Assembly: GCF_000756305.1 (NCBI RefSeq)
Contig: NZ_JRFE01000055.1
Coordinates: forward strand, 27,836-61,023
DNA from: Myxosarcina sp. GI1
GTDB lineage: Bacteria > Cyanobacteriota > Cyanobacteriia > Cyanobacteriales > Xenococcaceae
Direction of reading: 5' to 3'
Length of the DNA: 33,188 nucleotides
Part shown: in pieces, positions 8,144 to 16,443 of the stretch
Numbering within the stretch: the first letter of the stretch is position 1
Layout: the number at the start of each line of letters is the position of its first letter
Made by a program: the position numbers and the translations under genes
The notes under the pieces: model-generated
Seen by the model: only the letters and a program-made list of their open reading frames with translations
Databases searched by the model: none
What the model was told of the DNA's origin: nothing

Positions 8144-8164
8144 CGCTTGACAATAGTACAAGCG
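8144..8164 (+). terminator. Hairpin just downstream of iscB (terminator or element right end)
   Basis: CGCTTG (8144-8149) and CAAGCG (8159-8164) form a 6-bp stem with a 9-nt loop, 18 bp after the iscB stop. No T-run follows, so a structural right end of the mobile element is as likely as a terminator. Confidence 0.3.
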
Positions 8165-8270
8165 CGGAACCTTCTCCACATTCTGCTGGAGTAAAGCAAT
8201 ATTTGACAATTTAACCTATGGTGTCGATCGCCAAGAACTGATTGATTCAGGGGCAATTTATCGAGATTGA
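8157..8270 (+). pseudogene. C-terminal gene remnant after iscB (37 codons, no start)
   Basis: After a TAG at 8154-8156 this frame stays open to TGA at 8268-8270 and reads like the end of a normal protein, finishing ELIDSGAIYRD. It lacks a start codon in a suitable place. It lies immediately beyond the iscB 3' hairpin and overlaps the end of the convergent minus-strand gene by 13 bp. It may be the other half of the gene whose lipoprotein-like start lies at 6487-6579. I do not recognise the family. Confidence 0.3.
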
Positions 8271-9121
8271 CTTTCACTGCTTTTTTTGCAACCAATAACT
8301 TCCTCGGTAGCCGACAAATAAATCTCCTGCCATTTATTGAGATGGGGAACGGGAGCAGTAGCAATTTCTCTGAGTAAATTGCGAACTGTATCGTCGATAA
8401 GATCGCTGGCTGCTATTTTTTGCACCCTATCTAAGATCGTGGTAGCTTCAGAATCACTTTCTCGAATAACCATCAAATATTGCGGATGAACGGTTCGAGC
8501 CATCCCCAGACAGGTTGCCACATCTACTGAATGTTCGTAACGGTTTAAAACTATGCCCCAACAGTTGCGGAACTGTTTTAAATCGGGATTGTTGCCGACG
8601 ATTCTGACTGCGGTATCAATTTGCGGAATGGTTAGCGAGTTGGAATTTGATACGGCAGTAAAGGAAGCGACGGTATGGCGAATCTGTTTGGCAGTAATTT
8701 TATTCTCATCTGACTCCAATATTTCTTGCCAGGCTTGTCTTTGGAGTTCGGCGGTTTTTAATTTAGCAATTTCGCGACATTGAGACTCATTTCGCGGCAG
8801 AGGATAGTCTAGTTTTTCCGCAATTGCGGAAAATGATTGTGGAAAACTTTCAAGTTGCGGAATTAGATTTACTACTACCTCGGCGGCTTTAAGCAGATCG
8901 TAAGCGTAGGTTTTGTTTATCTTCCACTCGCCCGCGCAGTAACTAGTATAGCTACTGTAGCCCTTAGCCAGATAAAGCTCTCGCTTTTTAACTTCTGCTA
9001 GTGCCAATCCAACCTCGAAAAAAGTCTGACGCAGTACTTTAAGCCCTTTTTCAATAGTGCGTTCTAGCTGTTCTAAAGTAGAGAGCGAATCAGTAGGAAC
9101 TACTTCACTAAGACCATTCAT
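8258..9121 (-). CDS. Plasmid protein with N-terminal helical module, unknown function (287 aa)
   Basis: No named family is recognised with certainty. Residues about 15-90 form an all-helical module of the pattern L-x2-L-E...F-x3-G-x-AL...ELY...Y-x-S-Y-x-SYC...AYDLLKAAE. The same module appears in the minus-strand gene at 9479-10264 and, cut short, in the gene at 16746-17207. Such proteins are common on cyanobacterial plasmids and resemble DUF3102-type or ParB-accessory DNA-binding regions, so a DNA-binding or partition role is a reasonable guess only. A 15-bp perfect inverted repeat lies 35 bp upstream of its ATG. Confidence 0.7.
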   Translation of the reverse strand: MNGLSEVVPTDSLSTLEQLERTIEKGLKVLRQTFFEVGLALAEVKKRELYLAKGYSSYTSYCAGEWKINKTYAYDLLKAAEVVVNLIPQLESFPQSFSAIAEKLDYPLPRNESQCREIAKLKTAELQRQAWQEILESDENKITAKQIRHTVASFTAVSNSNSLTIPQIDTAVRIVGNNPDLKQFRNCWGIVLNRYEHSVDVATCLGMARTVHPQYLMVIRESDSEATTILDRVQKIAASDLIDDTVRNLLREIATAPVPHLNKWQEIYLSATEEVIGCKKSSESQSR

Positions 9122-9155
9122 CTAATTTTAATTCTCGGTGTGGAAACCCCTTTTA

Positions 9156-9195
9156 AAATTAATTATATCCATGTCCTCACGGATATAATTAATTT
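9156..9195. promoter_or_regulatory. 15-bp perfect inverted repeat, candidate operator between divergent genes
   Basis: Arms 9156-9170 and 9181-9195 match over 15 bp (core AATTATATCC/GGATATAATT) around a 10-nt spacer. The repeat sits between the divergent starts at 9121 (minus) and 9289 (plus), where a plasmid regulator such as the RHH protein encoded at 9289 would bind. A hairpin in the 5' leader of either transcript is the alternative. Confidence 0.5.
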
Positions 9196-9288
9196 ATTTA
9201 CATATATTTATATAAAGAATCTACGAGAACGGCAATATAATAAAAAAATACTCGACTCACTTTATGGAAGTAGAGACTGTAACTTTCG

Positions 9289-9468
9289 ATGCCTAATCCC
9301 AATCCCTCGCCTAAAACTCGTTTTAAAAGTGACCGCCCCGAACCTCTATCTAGCAAAATTACGGTGCGATTGACTGACTCAATGTTGCAGGAGCTTAAGG
9401 CACAAGAAAATTATCGAGAATTTATCAGACAAGCGATCGCCGAAAAGTTACAGAGTAGTTCAGCGTGA
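9289..9468 (+). CDS. Small ribbon-helix-helix DNA-binding protein (59 aa)
   Basis: The ATG at 9289 and TGA at 9466-9468 frame a 59-aa protein. After a basic Pro-rich start comes SSKITVRLTDSMLQELKAQ, which fits the RHH beta strand plus first helix, and then a helix ending in REFIRQAIAEKLQ. RHH proteins are dimeric repressors, antitoxins or relaxosome accessory factors. It is transcribed away from the 287-aa gene across the 9156-9195 repeat, so autoregulation there is plausible. It ends 10 bp before the convergent gene at 9479. No partner toxin is adjacent. Confidence 0.65.
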   Translation: MPNPNPSPKTRFKSDRPEPLSSKITVRLTDSMLQELKAQENYREFIRQAIAEKLQSSSA

Positions 9469-9478
9469 TGATTGGCAA

Positions 9479-10264
9479 CTATTCTGCATCGTGGAATAGA
9501 TATACATCTTCCAATACCTGAAGCAATCGCTCCTCTAAAAAATTGAGTTGAGAACGATTGAGCTTTTCTAGTCCCTTTAACAGCCATATTGCAGCTTCGT
9601 CTAAAGAACCTACCTCAAATAAAGCAGACATTCTCGCCCCCCAATCTAGCATTTGCTCCGATTCGGCGCGGTCGAATTTTAGGGACAAAAGATCGTCAAC
9701 CGAAACGACAAATCGATCGTCCCACGTATTGACTACGCATTCGTCTTTTCTTACCTCGGCGACTACACACCAACAATTTTTCTTCCCTGGAACTCCCGAA
9801 GTTATGCGACAAATTTCCCCTGGAGAAAAAGGATTAACAGGAGGATATTTCTGTTTGAGATAAGCTTTAACTGCCTCTTTAACCATAATAGCTGGCGGTA
9901 CTTTGCCCATCGCTAAACTGACAGCTATCACCCAAACTTCACCAGCTTCAATCGGATTTAAATGGGCTTGAAAAATTGGTCGCAGTTGCCTTTGTTTGGT
10001 GGGTAAGGGGTCGTTTAGACCATTGGTCTTTAAATATTCTTCTATAAAATAGTAAGTCTCGGCAGCTTTCATACAACGCTCGATGTAGAGCATCGTAAAA
10101 CCAAAAACTGACTCGCAGTAAGACTCAAAATTATCAAAGCGATCGCGATACAACTTAAGTCGCCTAATACTTTTCAATGCCTGACCTCGAAGTACGAACC
10201 CCGTTCGTACCTGATGCTCTAATTTATCCCTTAACTCCGCTTCTTGTGATGATAAGACATACAA
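9479..10264 (-). CDS. Plasmid protein with helical module plus SH3-like middle domain, unknown function (261 aa)
   Basis: Residues about 8-70 carry the same helical module as the 287-aa protein at 8258-9121 (LRDKLEHQV...GQALKSIRRLKLYRD...SYCESVFGFT...MKAAE). A Pro-rich joint leads into a beta-rich segment around FSPGEICRI and WCVVAEVRKDECVVNTWD, which looks like a small SH3-like barrel, followed by a helical tail. A role in DNA binding for replication or partition is inferred from the plasmid context only. The DNA coding for residues 18-24 is a perfect palindrome (10192-10210), but the protein alignment shows no insertion there. Confidence 0.68.
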   Translation of the reverse strand: MYVLSSQEAELRDKLEHQVRTGFVLRGQALKSIRRLKLYRDRFDNFESYCESVFGFTMLYIERCMKAAETYYFIEEYLKTNGLNDPLPTKQRQLRPIFQAHLNPIEAGEVWVIAVSLAMGKVPPAIMVKEAVKAYLKQKYPPVNPFSPGEICRITSGVPGKKNCWCVVAEVRKDECVVNTWDDRFVVSVDDLLSLKFDRAESEQMLDWGARMSALFEVGSLDEAAIWLLKGLEKLNRSQLNFLEERLLQVLEDVYLFHDAE

Positions 10265-10385
10265 CCTGAAATATGCCCCAATTGACTGTAATTACTTAAC
10301 AATTTTACAGCTTTTGGTGTAAATAACAGGGATTCTACGCAGTAAGATTTTGGTGAGGGTTCTAATTTACTGGTATGGTTTGGGT

Positions 10386-10423
10386 AAGGGGGAAAGGGGG
10401 AAAGGGGGAAGTCGCTTCGCGAC
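10386..10423. repeat. Short tandem repeat AAAGGGGG x3 with adjacent GTCGC-TTC-GCGAC hairpin
   Basis: Three near-perfect 8-bp units are followed directly by a 5-bp hairpin (10411-10423). They lie in the 207-bp gap between the gene ending upstream at 10264 and the RES toxin stop at 10472. Short G-rich tandem repeats of this type are common between genes in cyanobacteria. No gene is seen in this gap. Confidence 0.6.
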
Positions 10424-10471
10424 GGGGTAAAGGTTAACGCTTAACAAGTTGACTAAACAAATTTTGATAAA

Positions 10472-10954
10472 TTATTCACCCAGTCCTGTAAAGGCGCGAT
10501 CGTTATACAAACTCGATTCAACAGACGATAATCTTAACTCATCAATTTGGGGATGTCCAGGATTAATTATGGCAATATTTTCTAGACCAGCAGGTACGGC
10601 TACACTGGGTACGAACAAGATTAAACTACTACCTTCATTAAGCCACTGGCTACCAATTTTTTGCGTACTCGACGGATAGGGATATCGACTCCAATCTTGA
10701 GGTAAATCAATCACTTTAAGAGTTTGACTCGATACGGTATCTGGTAAATGATAAATTCCCAATCGGTAATCTACTGGAATCAGTCTGGGGTTGGGTAGGT
10801 AATTTGCCATTTCTAAAAGAGCGACACTGGGAGTTGAAGCGAAATAAAGTACTGGTATTCCAGGTTCGTTCCACCGCGCACCATTTAAGAAAGAACCACC
10901 GCGACCCGTATAATTTTCTAAATATTTAGTGCGGGTAATTCTAAACAGTTCCAT
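10472..10954 (-). CDS. RES-domain toxin (NAD+-consuming)
   Basis: The 160-aa product fits the RES family: an early Arg in GARWNEPG, a Glu in ALLEMANYL and a Ser in the VPSVAVP region, the three residues that give the domain its name. RES toxins deplete NAD+ by phosphorolysis or hydrolysis. It is translated from an ATG overlapping the antitoxin stop by one base (TGATG), so the two are probably translationally coupled. The antitoxin-first order is typical for this pair. It likely stabilises the plasmid by post-segregational killing. Confidence 0.88.
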   Translation of the reverse strand: MELFRITRTKYLENYTGRGGSFLNGARWNEPGIPVLYFASTPSVALLEMANYLPNPRLIPVDYRLGIYHLPDTVSSQTLKVIDLPQDWSRYPYPSSTQKIGSQWLNEGSSLILFVPSVAVPAGLENIAIINPGHPQIDELRLSSVESSLYNDRAFTGLGE

Positions 10955-11373
10955 CAGGCAAACTCGCCATATTCGATCGCACTTAAGGTTTCTCTAACCA
11001 ATTTTCTGCCTTCAAAGGTATCGCACAAGCTAACTGGGGATTCTCCATTTAAAGCAGGAATACTAGTATGCAGCCATTCTTTAGCTAGGTTTTCATCCCC
11101 AAAAACATTGATAGCTTCATCGAACACTTTGAGAGTATCTAAAACACCCTCAGTTTGAACTTTACTTAATAGCTTAGAATGATACAGGCGATTTAAATTA
11201 CCCGAACTGGTACTCAGTAAACGAACGAATAGTTCTCTCTCTCCTAAAGCTTTGACCGCTTGCTCGACAATTTTTCCAGAGACTCCTTGTCGAACTGCCT
11301 GAATGTATGCTCCGCGATCCTCTAAAATCTTGGGGTTTAAATCTGAAGTTTTTAGCAGTAAAGCAATATTCAT
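10954..11373 (-). CDS. Xre/MbcA/ParS-type antitoxin (DUF2384)
   Basis: This 139-aa protein precedes the RES toxin in an overlapping operon. Its C-terminal part (about 75-130: DEAINVFGDENLAKEWLHTS, then SPVSLCDTFEGRKLV) is the MbcA/ParS toxin-binding domain, in which a helix and the L-D/GR-V end block the toxin active site. The N-terminal part is the Xre-like helix-turn-helix region that should bind the operon promoter. Direct repeats about 40-70 bp upstream of its ATG are a candidate operator. Confidence 0.85.
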   Translation of the reverse strand: MNIALLLKTSDLNPKILEDRGAYIQAVRQGVSGKIVEQAVKALGERELFVRLLSTSSGNLNRLYHSKLLSKVQTEGVLDTLKVFDEAINVFGDENLAKEWLHTSIPALNGESPVSLCDTFEGRKLVRETLSAIEYGEFA

Positions 11374-11412
11374 CTGGAATTAGTCAAGCATTTGCTTCAA
11401 TTGTACCTCATT

Positions 11413-11446
11413 ATGATGTTGTATGGTAATCACAATGATGTATGTT
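11413..11446. promoter_or_regulatory. Direct repeats ATGATGT... upstream of the toxin-antitoxin operon
   Basis: ATGATGTTGTATG (11413-11425) and ATGATGTATGTT (11435-11446) share spaced ATGATG and TATG blocks, 22 bp apart. They lie between the antitoxin ATG (11373) and the divergent recombinase gene, where an autoregulatory Xre antitoxin would bind. This is inference from position and repetition. Confidence 0.35.
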
Positions 11447-11499
11447 AGCAAGCCCGAATTTTTGGTAAAATTCTCTTGAACTTTGCTTGGGACATAGAG

Positions 11500-12540
11500 A
11501 TGGCAATTCAACGGTTAAATCGAGATCATAGATTTACCAGACGCAACCGCGCCACTGCTACTGTTTCTACTCTGCCAACAGTGAAGGCAATGGTAGATTG
11601 TTTCGAGCGATATCTCAGTCTGACTATTGCCGATGGAAATGCTAGCTCCGATACAATTACAACCTATCGCAATCGCACCGCTCAGTTTCTTAGCTGGTGT
11701 AGAGAGCGAGAACTCTATCCCGCTTTAGTTAGTACTTCAAATATCCTTGAATACCGCAAACACTTGATTGATGGGGGAAAAACATCTCCAACGATTCGAT
11801 TATCTCTAATATCCATCAAGCATTTCTATACGGCTTGTTTGGCAGAAAAACTGGTCAAGGACAATCCCGCTCTTGGGGTGAAAGCACCAAGGGAAAAGCG
11901 CGAAGTGAGTAGCACGATTAATTATTTGAGTTTGGAAGAGTTACAACGGTTAATTGACAGCATTTTACCTACCTATAAAATTCGCGGAGATAAGACCAAA
12001 CAAATACAGGTATTGCGCGATCGCATTTTGTTGGGGTGTATGGCACTTCATGGCTGTCGCAGCGTTGAAATGTATCGGGCGAATTTGGGGGATATTAGCG
12101 AATCAGGGGAAAGCTATTATCTTAAATTGGATGGTAAAAACAGCATTAGAACTATCCTGCTACGTCCAGATTTGGCAGAAGAAATAGTTGAATACAAGAA
12201 GGTTCGCTCGAAAACAAAGGAAAAACTCAACCAAAATTCGCCCTTGTTTATTTCCCTATCTAACCGTCGCTACGGTCAACGGTTGTCGAGGAGCGGCATC
12301 GGTCATATTGTCGATCGCTATCTAGAAAAATGTGGCTTAAAACATAGCGATCTTAATCGAAATCTCTCACCTCACAGCCTACGTCATACCGCAGGTACGC
12401 TAGCCTTGAGAAATGGTTCGGACTTAAGGCAGGTGCAGGATTTTTTGGGACACGCCGATCCTAAAACTACTGCTGTCTATACCCACGTTCTTAGTTCTCA
12501 AGAAGATAATCCTGCTGCTAAGATCGATATTAATTTTTGA
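11500..12540 (+). CDS. Tyrosine recombinase/integrase (XerC/D-like)
   Basis: The 346-aa product has an N-terminal SAM-like core-binding domain (about 30-130) and a C-terminal catalytic domain with the expected R-H-R-H/W-Y set: HGCRSVEM, HSLRHTAG, LGHADPKTT and the nucleophile in VYTHV. It may resolve plasmid multimers or integrate a mobile unit; no att site or matching repeat was found. ATG at 11500 is preferred because the purines of TAGAG lie just before it; an in-frame TTG at 11476 is the longer alternative. Its last 11 bp overlap the end of the convergent TpsA gene. Confidence 0.88.
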   Translation: MAIQRLNRDHRFTRRNRATATVSTLPTVKAMVDCFERYLSLTIADGNASSDTITTYRNRTAQFLSWCRERELYPALVSTSNILEYRKHLIDGGKTSPTIRLSLISIKHFYTACLAEKLVKDNPALGVKAPREKREVSSTINYLSLEELQRLIDSILPTYKIRGDKTKQIQVLRDRILLGCMALHGCRSVEMYRANLGDISESGESYYLKLDGKNSIRTILLRPDLAEEIVEYKKVRSKTKEKLNQNSPLFISLSNRRYGQRLSRSGIGHIVDRYLEKCGLKHSDLNRNLSPHSLRHTAGTLALRNGSDLRQVQDFLGHADPKTTAVYTHVLSSQEDNPAAKIDINF

Positions 12541-15100
12541 GTTGTGACGGTTGGTTATTGCAGAGTAATTCTCTTGCTTCTTGTGGCGATAGTTCGGCTA
12601 CCAGGTAAATTTCGCCTTTTTTATCGATTCTAACCGCGTTGCCTTGCACTATAGGATCTTTTTCTTTCCAAGCAGAAAGTTCCCACTCTTGTTGTTTTTC
12701 CTCGACGGGTGGCACGAATCCAGGTGCGGCAATATATTCTTCATTATCTATCGGATCGTAGGGAGATTCGGGAAATCCTCCTCTTCCCGTATATACCAGT
12801 CTCGCTCCTCCTCGATTGGGGTTTTCTTCCGAACATAAATTCATTCTCTTTTCTTCGCTATTGTCAATCTTTACCTCTCTTATGGCAACAATCGGATCTT
12901 GGATTGTCAATTGGGGATTGGTAATGGTTATCGTTCCGCTTTCCCCAAACTCCGAACTCGCATCAATATCGCTGGTCGTATTATTAGGTATTGCTTTTCT
13001 TTCTTCAATTCCTAAAATCCCATTGGCAGTGATATTTATGTTGCCTCCATCTCCTCGAAAAGCGTTGGCGGTTATATCGCTGTTTTCTAGTGCTAAGATG
13101 TTGTCGGAATTGATATCTATGTTACCGCCATCTCCCGCACCTCCTGCTGTAGCTGAGATTAAGCTATTGTTTGTGAGGGACAGGCTATCTGTGTTGAAAT
13201 CGACATTTCCTCCCTGTCCCGATGCTGTTGTGGCGGTAACGCTTGCAGAGTTATTTAAATTGATTGAATTGGCATTCACTATAATGTCGCCAGCATTTGC
13301 TGTTCCTTGATTATCAACTCTTATCAAACCTCGATCTTGAAGAGTTAGTCGATCGGTATTTAAAGTAATTGAACCCGCTTGTCCTTGAGGTATAGAGGGT
13401 AAATTAAAAATTTCTCTTAAAAAAGGGTCGGCAATTTCACTAGAAGCCGTAATTTGACTAGAATTAATTGGATTATCTTCCCTAGTAATAAAGTTTTTGC
13501 CGCTAACTTGAATTGAGTCAGAAGCATTAATCACAATATTTCCCGTATCTCCAAAACCAGCAGTCGTAGCATTGATTTTTCCCGCATCTTCAAGTTGCAA
13601 ACTTCTGGTATTAATTTTTACATTTCCTCCCCGACCTAAAGTTGTCGTTGTGGTTCCTATGGTACTCTCAGAAAAACTATTAGAAGATGGGTCGAATTGG
13701 AAAAAGCCCGATACTTTAATAGTCTCATCAAAAGCAGCGTTTATATCTCCACCTCTGCCATCAAATACGGAATTTGTTAATATTAATCCTCCTGATTCAA
13801 GTAACAAATTTTTTCCTACTAAATTAATATTTCCGCCTTGACCAGATCCTAAAGTTTCAGTAATAATTGAACTACCTACGGGAAAAAACTCTATTGGTGG
13901 TTTTCCATTTATCATTATGGTATTAATAGCACTTATATTTATGTTTCCTCCATTGCCAGTACCAAAAGTTCTAGCATTTATTACGCTATAATTTTCAAAT
14001 TTTAAGTCAGCGGCAGAAATAATTATATCTGAACCTTTTCCATCTTCAAGCGTTTGAGAAACTATTCCTGGTAATCCAACAATAGAAGAAAAGTCAGCAG
14101 GTGACACTATTTCTTTCATGTTAAAAGAATTTGTCATTTTAATATTTATACTCCCAGATGGAAAATTTCCCAAGTTGGAATTTAAAATAACAGAATTTCT
14201 AGACATAAAAAAGTTTTTTCCTCTCAGGTTAATTTGTCCTCCTGGACTGCCACTAGCGTTCAAGAGAGATCTGTTCTTTAGAATGACATCTTGAAACTGA
14301 GATACTTGTTCATAATTAAAAGCTAAAGTTTCTGAAGATAAATCTATTTTCACCACCCCAGACTCTACACTGCCAATTTCTATTCGTCCTGAAGGACTTG
14401 TTATTATTTCACCATTAAGCTCTATTCCATTTCCTATTAGAGCTAAAGTATTTTTAGAAGAAACGTTTATTCCTAGTCTGTCGTTTCCAAAGTTTATTAT
14501 TGGCGATCCAAAAGCATTTTCAATAGTTGATGTATCAGCAAAACCTACTTGATGCCCCGTTCCTCTTGCTATGATTTTGCCTGAATTGCTACCAAAATCT
14601 AGACCAATAGGAATTTCTGAGGTTAATAGTGGTATTTGAGACGGCTTGACAGCATCAAAGATAGTACTGTCGCTAAATTTAATACTTTCTGCTGTCGTCG
14701 CTATGAAAGAACCACCAACGTCTATAGCTGCATTTTCGCCAAACAGTATTCCATTGGGATTTATCAAGAATAGGTTAGCAGTACCGTCAACTCCTAATGT
14801 GCCAAATATCTCAGAAATATTTCCTCCTGTAATGCGAGAAAATATGTTTTCTATATTTGCAGGATTGGCAAAATAAGCTTCTATTCCTTCTGAAATTCCA
14901 AATTCTTTAAAGCTATGAAACAGGTTTTCTCCTCTAATCGCTCCGCCTTCTATGCGCTGGCGTGATTCATTAATCGAGTCGATCGTGGAACTTTCCTTAC
15001 CTAACGTGCGATCGGGAACAATTTGAGCCTTACTAGAGCAAGGAAAAACAATTAAAAAACAAGCTGCTAAACAAGATTTTGTTAGAAAATTTAAAGACAT
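12530..15100 (-). CDS. TpsA-type filamentous haemagglutinin / surface exoprotein (856 aa)
   Basis: A signal peptide ending near SSKAQIVPD is followed by the two-partner secretion domain: FANPANIENIFSRITGG, then FLINPNGILFG with the NPNG motif at 114-117. The rest is a repetitive beta-helix rich in GG(N/D)I.I and S-ITA.... strands. The C-terminal end has a Cys and the GRGGFPESPYDPI motif seen in cyanobacterial members. It should be exported across the outer membrane by a TpsB porin, and the partial TpsB at 31680-33188 is the obvious candidate. It starts 8 bp after the P450 stop on the same strand, so the two probably share a transcript. The role is adhesion or surface display; the ligand is unknown. 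Confidence 0.88.
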   Translation of the reverse strand: MSLNFLTKSCLAACFLIVFPCSSKAQIVPDRTLGKESSTIDSINESRQRIEGGAIRGENLFHSFKEFGISEGIEAYFANPANIENIFSRITGGNISEIFGTLGVDGTANLFLINPNGILFGENAAIDVGGSFIATTAESIKFSDSTIFDAVKPSQIPLLTSEIPIGLDFGSNSGKIIARGTGHQVGFADTSTIENAFGSPIINFGNDRLGINVSSKNTLALIGNGIELNGEIITSPSGRIEIGSVESGVVKIDLSSETLAFNYEQVSQFQDVILKNRSLLNASGSPGGQINLRGKNFFMSRNSVILNSNLGNFPSGSINIKMTNSFNMKEIVSPADFSSIVGLPGIVSQTLEDGKGSDIIISAADLKFENYSVINARTFGTGNGGNINISAINTIMINGKPPIEFFPVGSSIITETLGSGQGGNINLVGKNLLLESGGLILTNSVFDGRGGDINAAFDETIKVSGFFQFDPSSNSFSESTIGTTTTTLGRGGNVKINTRSLQLEDAGKINATTAGFGDTGNIVINASDSIQVSGKNFITREDNPINSSQITASSEIADPFLREIFNLPSIPQGQAGSITLNTDRLTLQDRGLIRVDNQGTANAGDIIVNANSINLNNSASVTATTASGQGGNVDFNTDSLSLTNNSLISATAGGAGDGGNIDINSDNILALENSDITANAFRGDGGNINITANGILGIEERKAIPNNTTSDIDASSEFGESGTITITNPQLTIQDPIVAIREVKIDNSEEKRMNLCSEENPNRGGARLVYTGRGGFPESPYDPIDNEEYIAAPGFVPPVEEKQQEWELSAWKEKDPIVQGNAVRIDKKGEIYLVAELSPQEARELLCNNQPSQLKN

Positions 15101-15108
15101 TTTTTAAT

Positions 15109-16443
15109 TCAAATATGTTTAAAGTTAACTTTTAAGCCACTACGAGGATGAGGAAAAGGTGTTTGCACTATTTTTAAATTTTGGTTTTTCGTTAATTCCC
15201 AATCATACTCACGTATTAAAATAGCCGCAAAAATTTTCATTTCTAAACGAGCCAGATTTTCTCCCAAGCAACGTCTTCTTCCTCCACCAAAAGGAATATA
15301 GCTTTCTACAGAATCTTGGTTTATCGAATTAAATCTTTCTGGGTCAAAAGTATCGGCAAAAGCAAATAAACTAGGTTCTTGATGAGTAAGAGAAATTTGA
15401 TAAATAACTTGCCAGTCTTTTGGAAATAGACACTCATCGAAACTACATTTTCTGATTACTTTACGAAAACCACCTCCCACTGGCGGTATTTTTCTTAAAA
15501 CTTCTTTAAGAACTTTCTCTAAATAAATCATTTTTTGGAGATTTTCTAGAGATAGAGATGAAGATAAATTTAGTTGTTGCTGTTCTTGACGACATTTAAC
15601 TAATATTTCTGGATTTTTGGCTAATAACAAACAAAATGAAGTTAAAGCTGATGCTAATGTTCCATGTCCAGCAGACAACAAATTTAAGATTTGCTCCTTA
15701 ATTTCTATTGAAGACAAAGAATTTCCATCTTCGTCGCGAGCTTGCAATAAAAGACTCAAAGCATCTTGATATCTATCTATATTATTAATTTTAATTCTCT
15801 GACTAATGATTTTTTCTAATTGCTGTAATATCTTTTCACGGCTTCGTAGCGCACGACCTAATTTTGTCCAGGGAAAATTTGGTGAAAAGGAAAATAACCC
15901 TTCGCTCCAAATTTTGTATAAATTACCCAAAGAGCTTGATGATGCAAAATCTTCACCAATGAAAAGTTTTCCAGCAATATCAAAAGAATAATTTTGTAGT
16001 TCGTAATACCAAGCAAACTTCCCCAACTTTTCCCATCTTTGACAATAATTTTGCGTAATTGCTTGTATGGTTTCTGTTTGTTCGTTTAAATATTGTCTTG
16101 AAAATAATTTTTGTAAAATCTGTTTTCGGTTCTTATGGATACTAGCTGTTTGAGTCGTCAAAGCTGAAGAACCGATGAGAGTTTTCATATTTGGAAGCAT
16201 ATCATTTTGAAAATAAACATTTTCGTTGCTAAGAACAAAACGACAAGCTTCTATTCCACTCACGAAAATCGTAGGCTGACCGAAAATAGAAGTTTTAAAA
16301 ATCGAACCATATTTTTGATGTCTTTTTTTAGCAAAATTTTGAGGATTGCTAACTACAAAGTCAATAGCTTCTCCAAGAAACGGTAGACCAAAAGAGCCTG
16401 GAGGCTCAGAAGGTAAAGTATTTCGCTTTTCTATGGTAGTCAT
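15109..16443 (-). CDS. Cytochrome P450, CYP120-like
   Basis: The 444-aa protein has all P450 signatures: I-helix AGHGTLAS, the ExxR motif in KEVLRK, and the haem loop FGGGRRRCLGE with the axial Cys at about 392. The N-terminus (LPSEPPGSFGLPFLGE) and length match CYP120A1 of Synechocystis, a retinoid hydroxylase, so an oxidised retinoid or similar lipid substrate is possible but unproven. The ATG at 16443 gives the CYP120 length; an in-frame TTG lies six codons upstream. It precedes the TpsA gene by 8 bp, an unusual partnership. An inverted repeat TTTAGCAA-N7-TTGCTAAA lies 60 bp upstream of the start. Confidence 0.9.
   Translation of the reverse strand: MTTIEKRNTLPSEPPGSFGLPFLGEAIDFVVSNPQNFAKKRHQKYGSIFKTSIFGQPTIFVSGIEACRFVLSNENVYFQNDMLPNMKTLIGSSALTTQTASIHKNRKQILQKLFSRQYLNEQTETIQAITQNYCQRWEKLGKFAWYYELQNYSFDIAGKLFIGEDFASSSSLGNLYKIWSEGLFSFSPNFPWTKLGRALRSREKILQQLEKIISQRIKINNIDRYQDALSLLLQARDEDGNSLSSIEIKEQILNLLSAGHGTLASALTSFCLLLAKNPEILVKCRQEQQQLNLSSSLSLENLQKMIYLEKVLKEVLRKIPPVGGGFRKVIRKCSFDECLFPKDWQVIYQISLTHQEPSLFAFADTFDPERFNSINQDSVESYIPFGGGRRRCLGENLARLEMKIFAAILIREYDWELTKNQNLKIVQTPFPHPRSGLKVNFKHI

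Noticed and set aside
9140-9373. 77-codon plus-strand frame across the 9156-9195 repeat
   Set aside because: It begins inside the inverted repeat and overlaps the better supported RHH gene in another frame.
10192-10210. Perfect palindrome GTACGAAC-CCC-GTTCGTAC inside the 261-aa gene, possible further in-frame element
   Set aside because: The helical module aligns without any gap to the copy at 16746-17207 at this point, so no residues were inserted. It may be chance or a local binding site.
10386-10411. G-rich tandem repeats considered as a CRISPR or iteron array
   Set aside because: The unit is only 8 bp with three copies and no spacers; it is a simple short tandem repeat.
12816-13310. 164-codon open frame antisense to the TpsA gene
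   Set aside because: It is the shadow of a repetitive Gly/Asn/Ile-rich gene; the reversed composition (Pro/Ser/Leu) is typical of antisense frames.
16384-16415. GAGCC-TGGA-GGCTC hairpin near the P450 start
   Set aside because: It encodes the conserved Pro-rich P450 N-terminal motif and is short; codon choice explains it.
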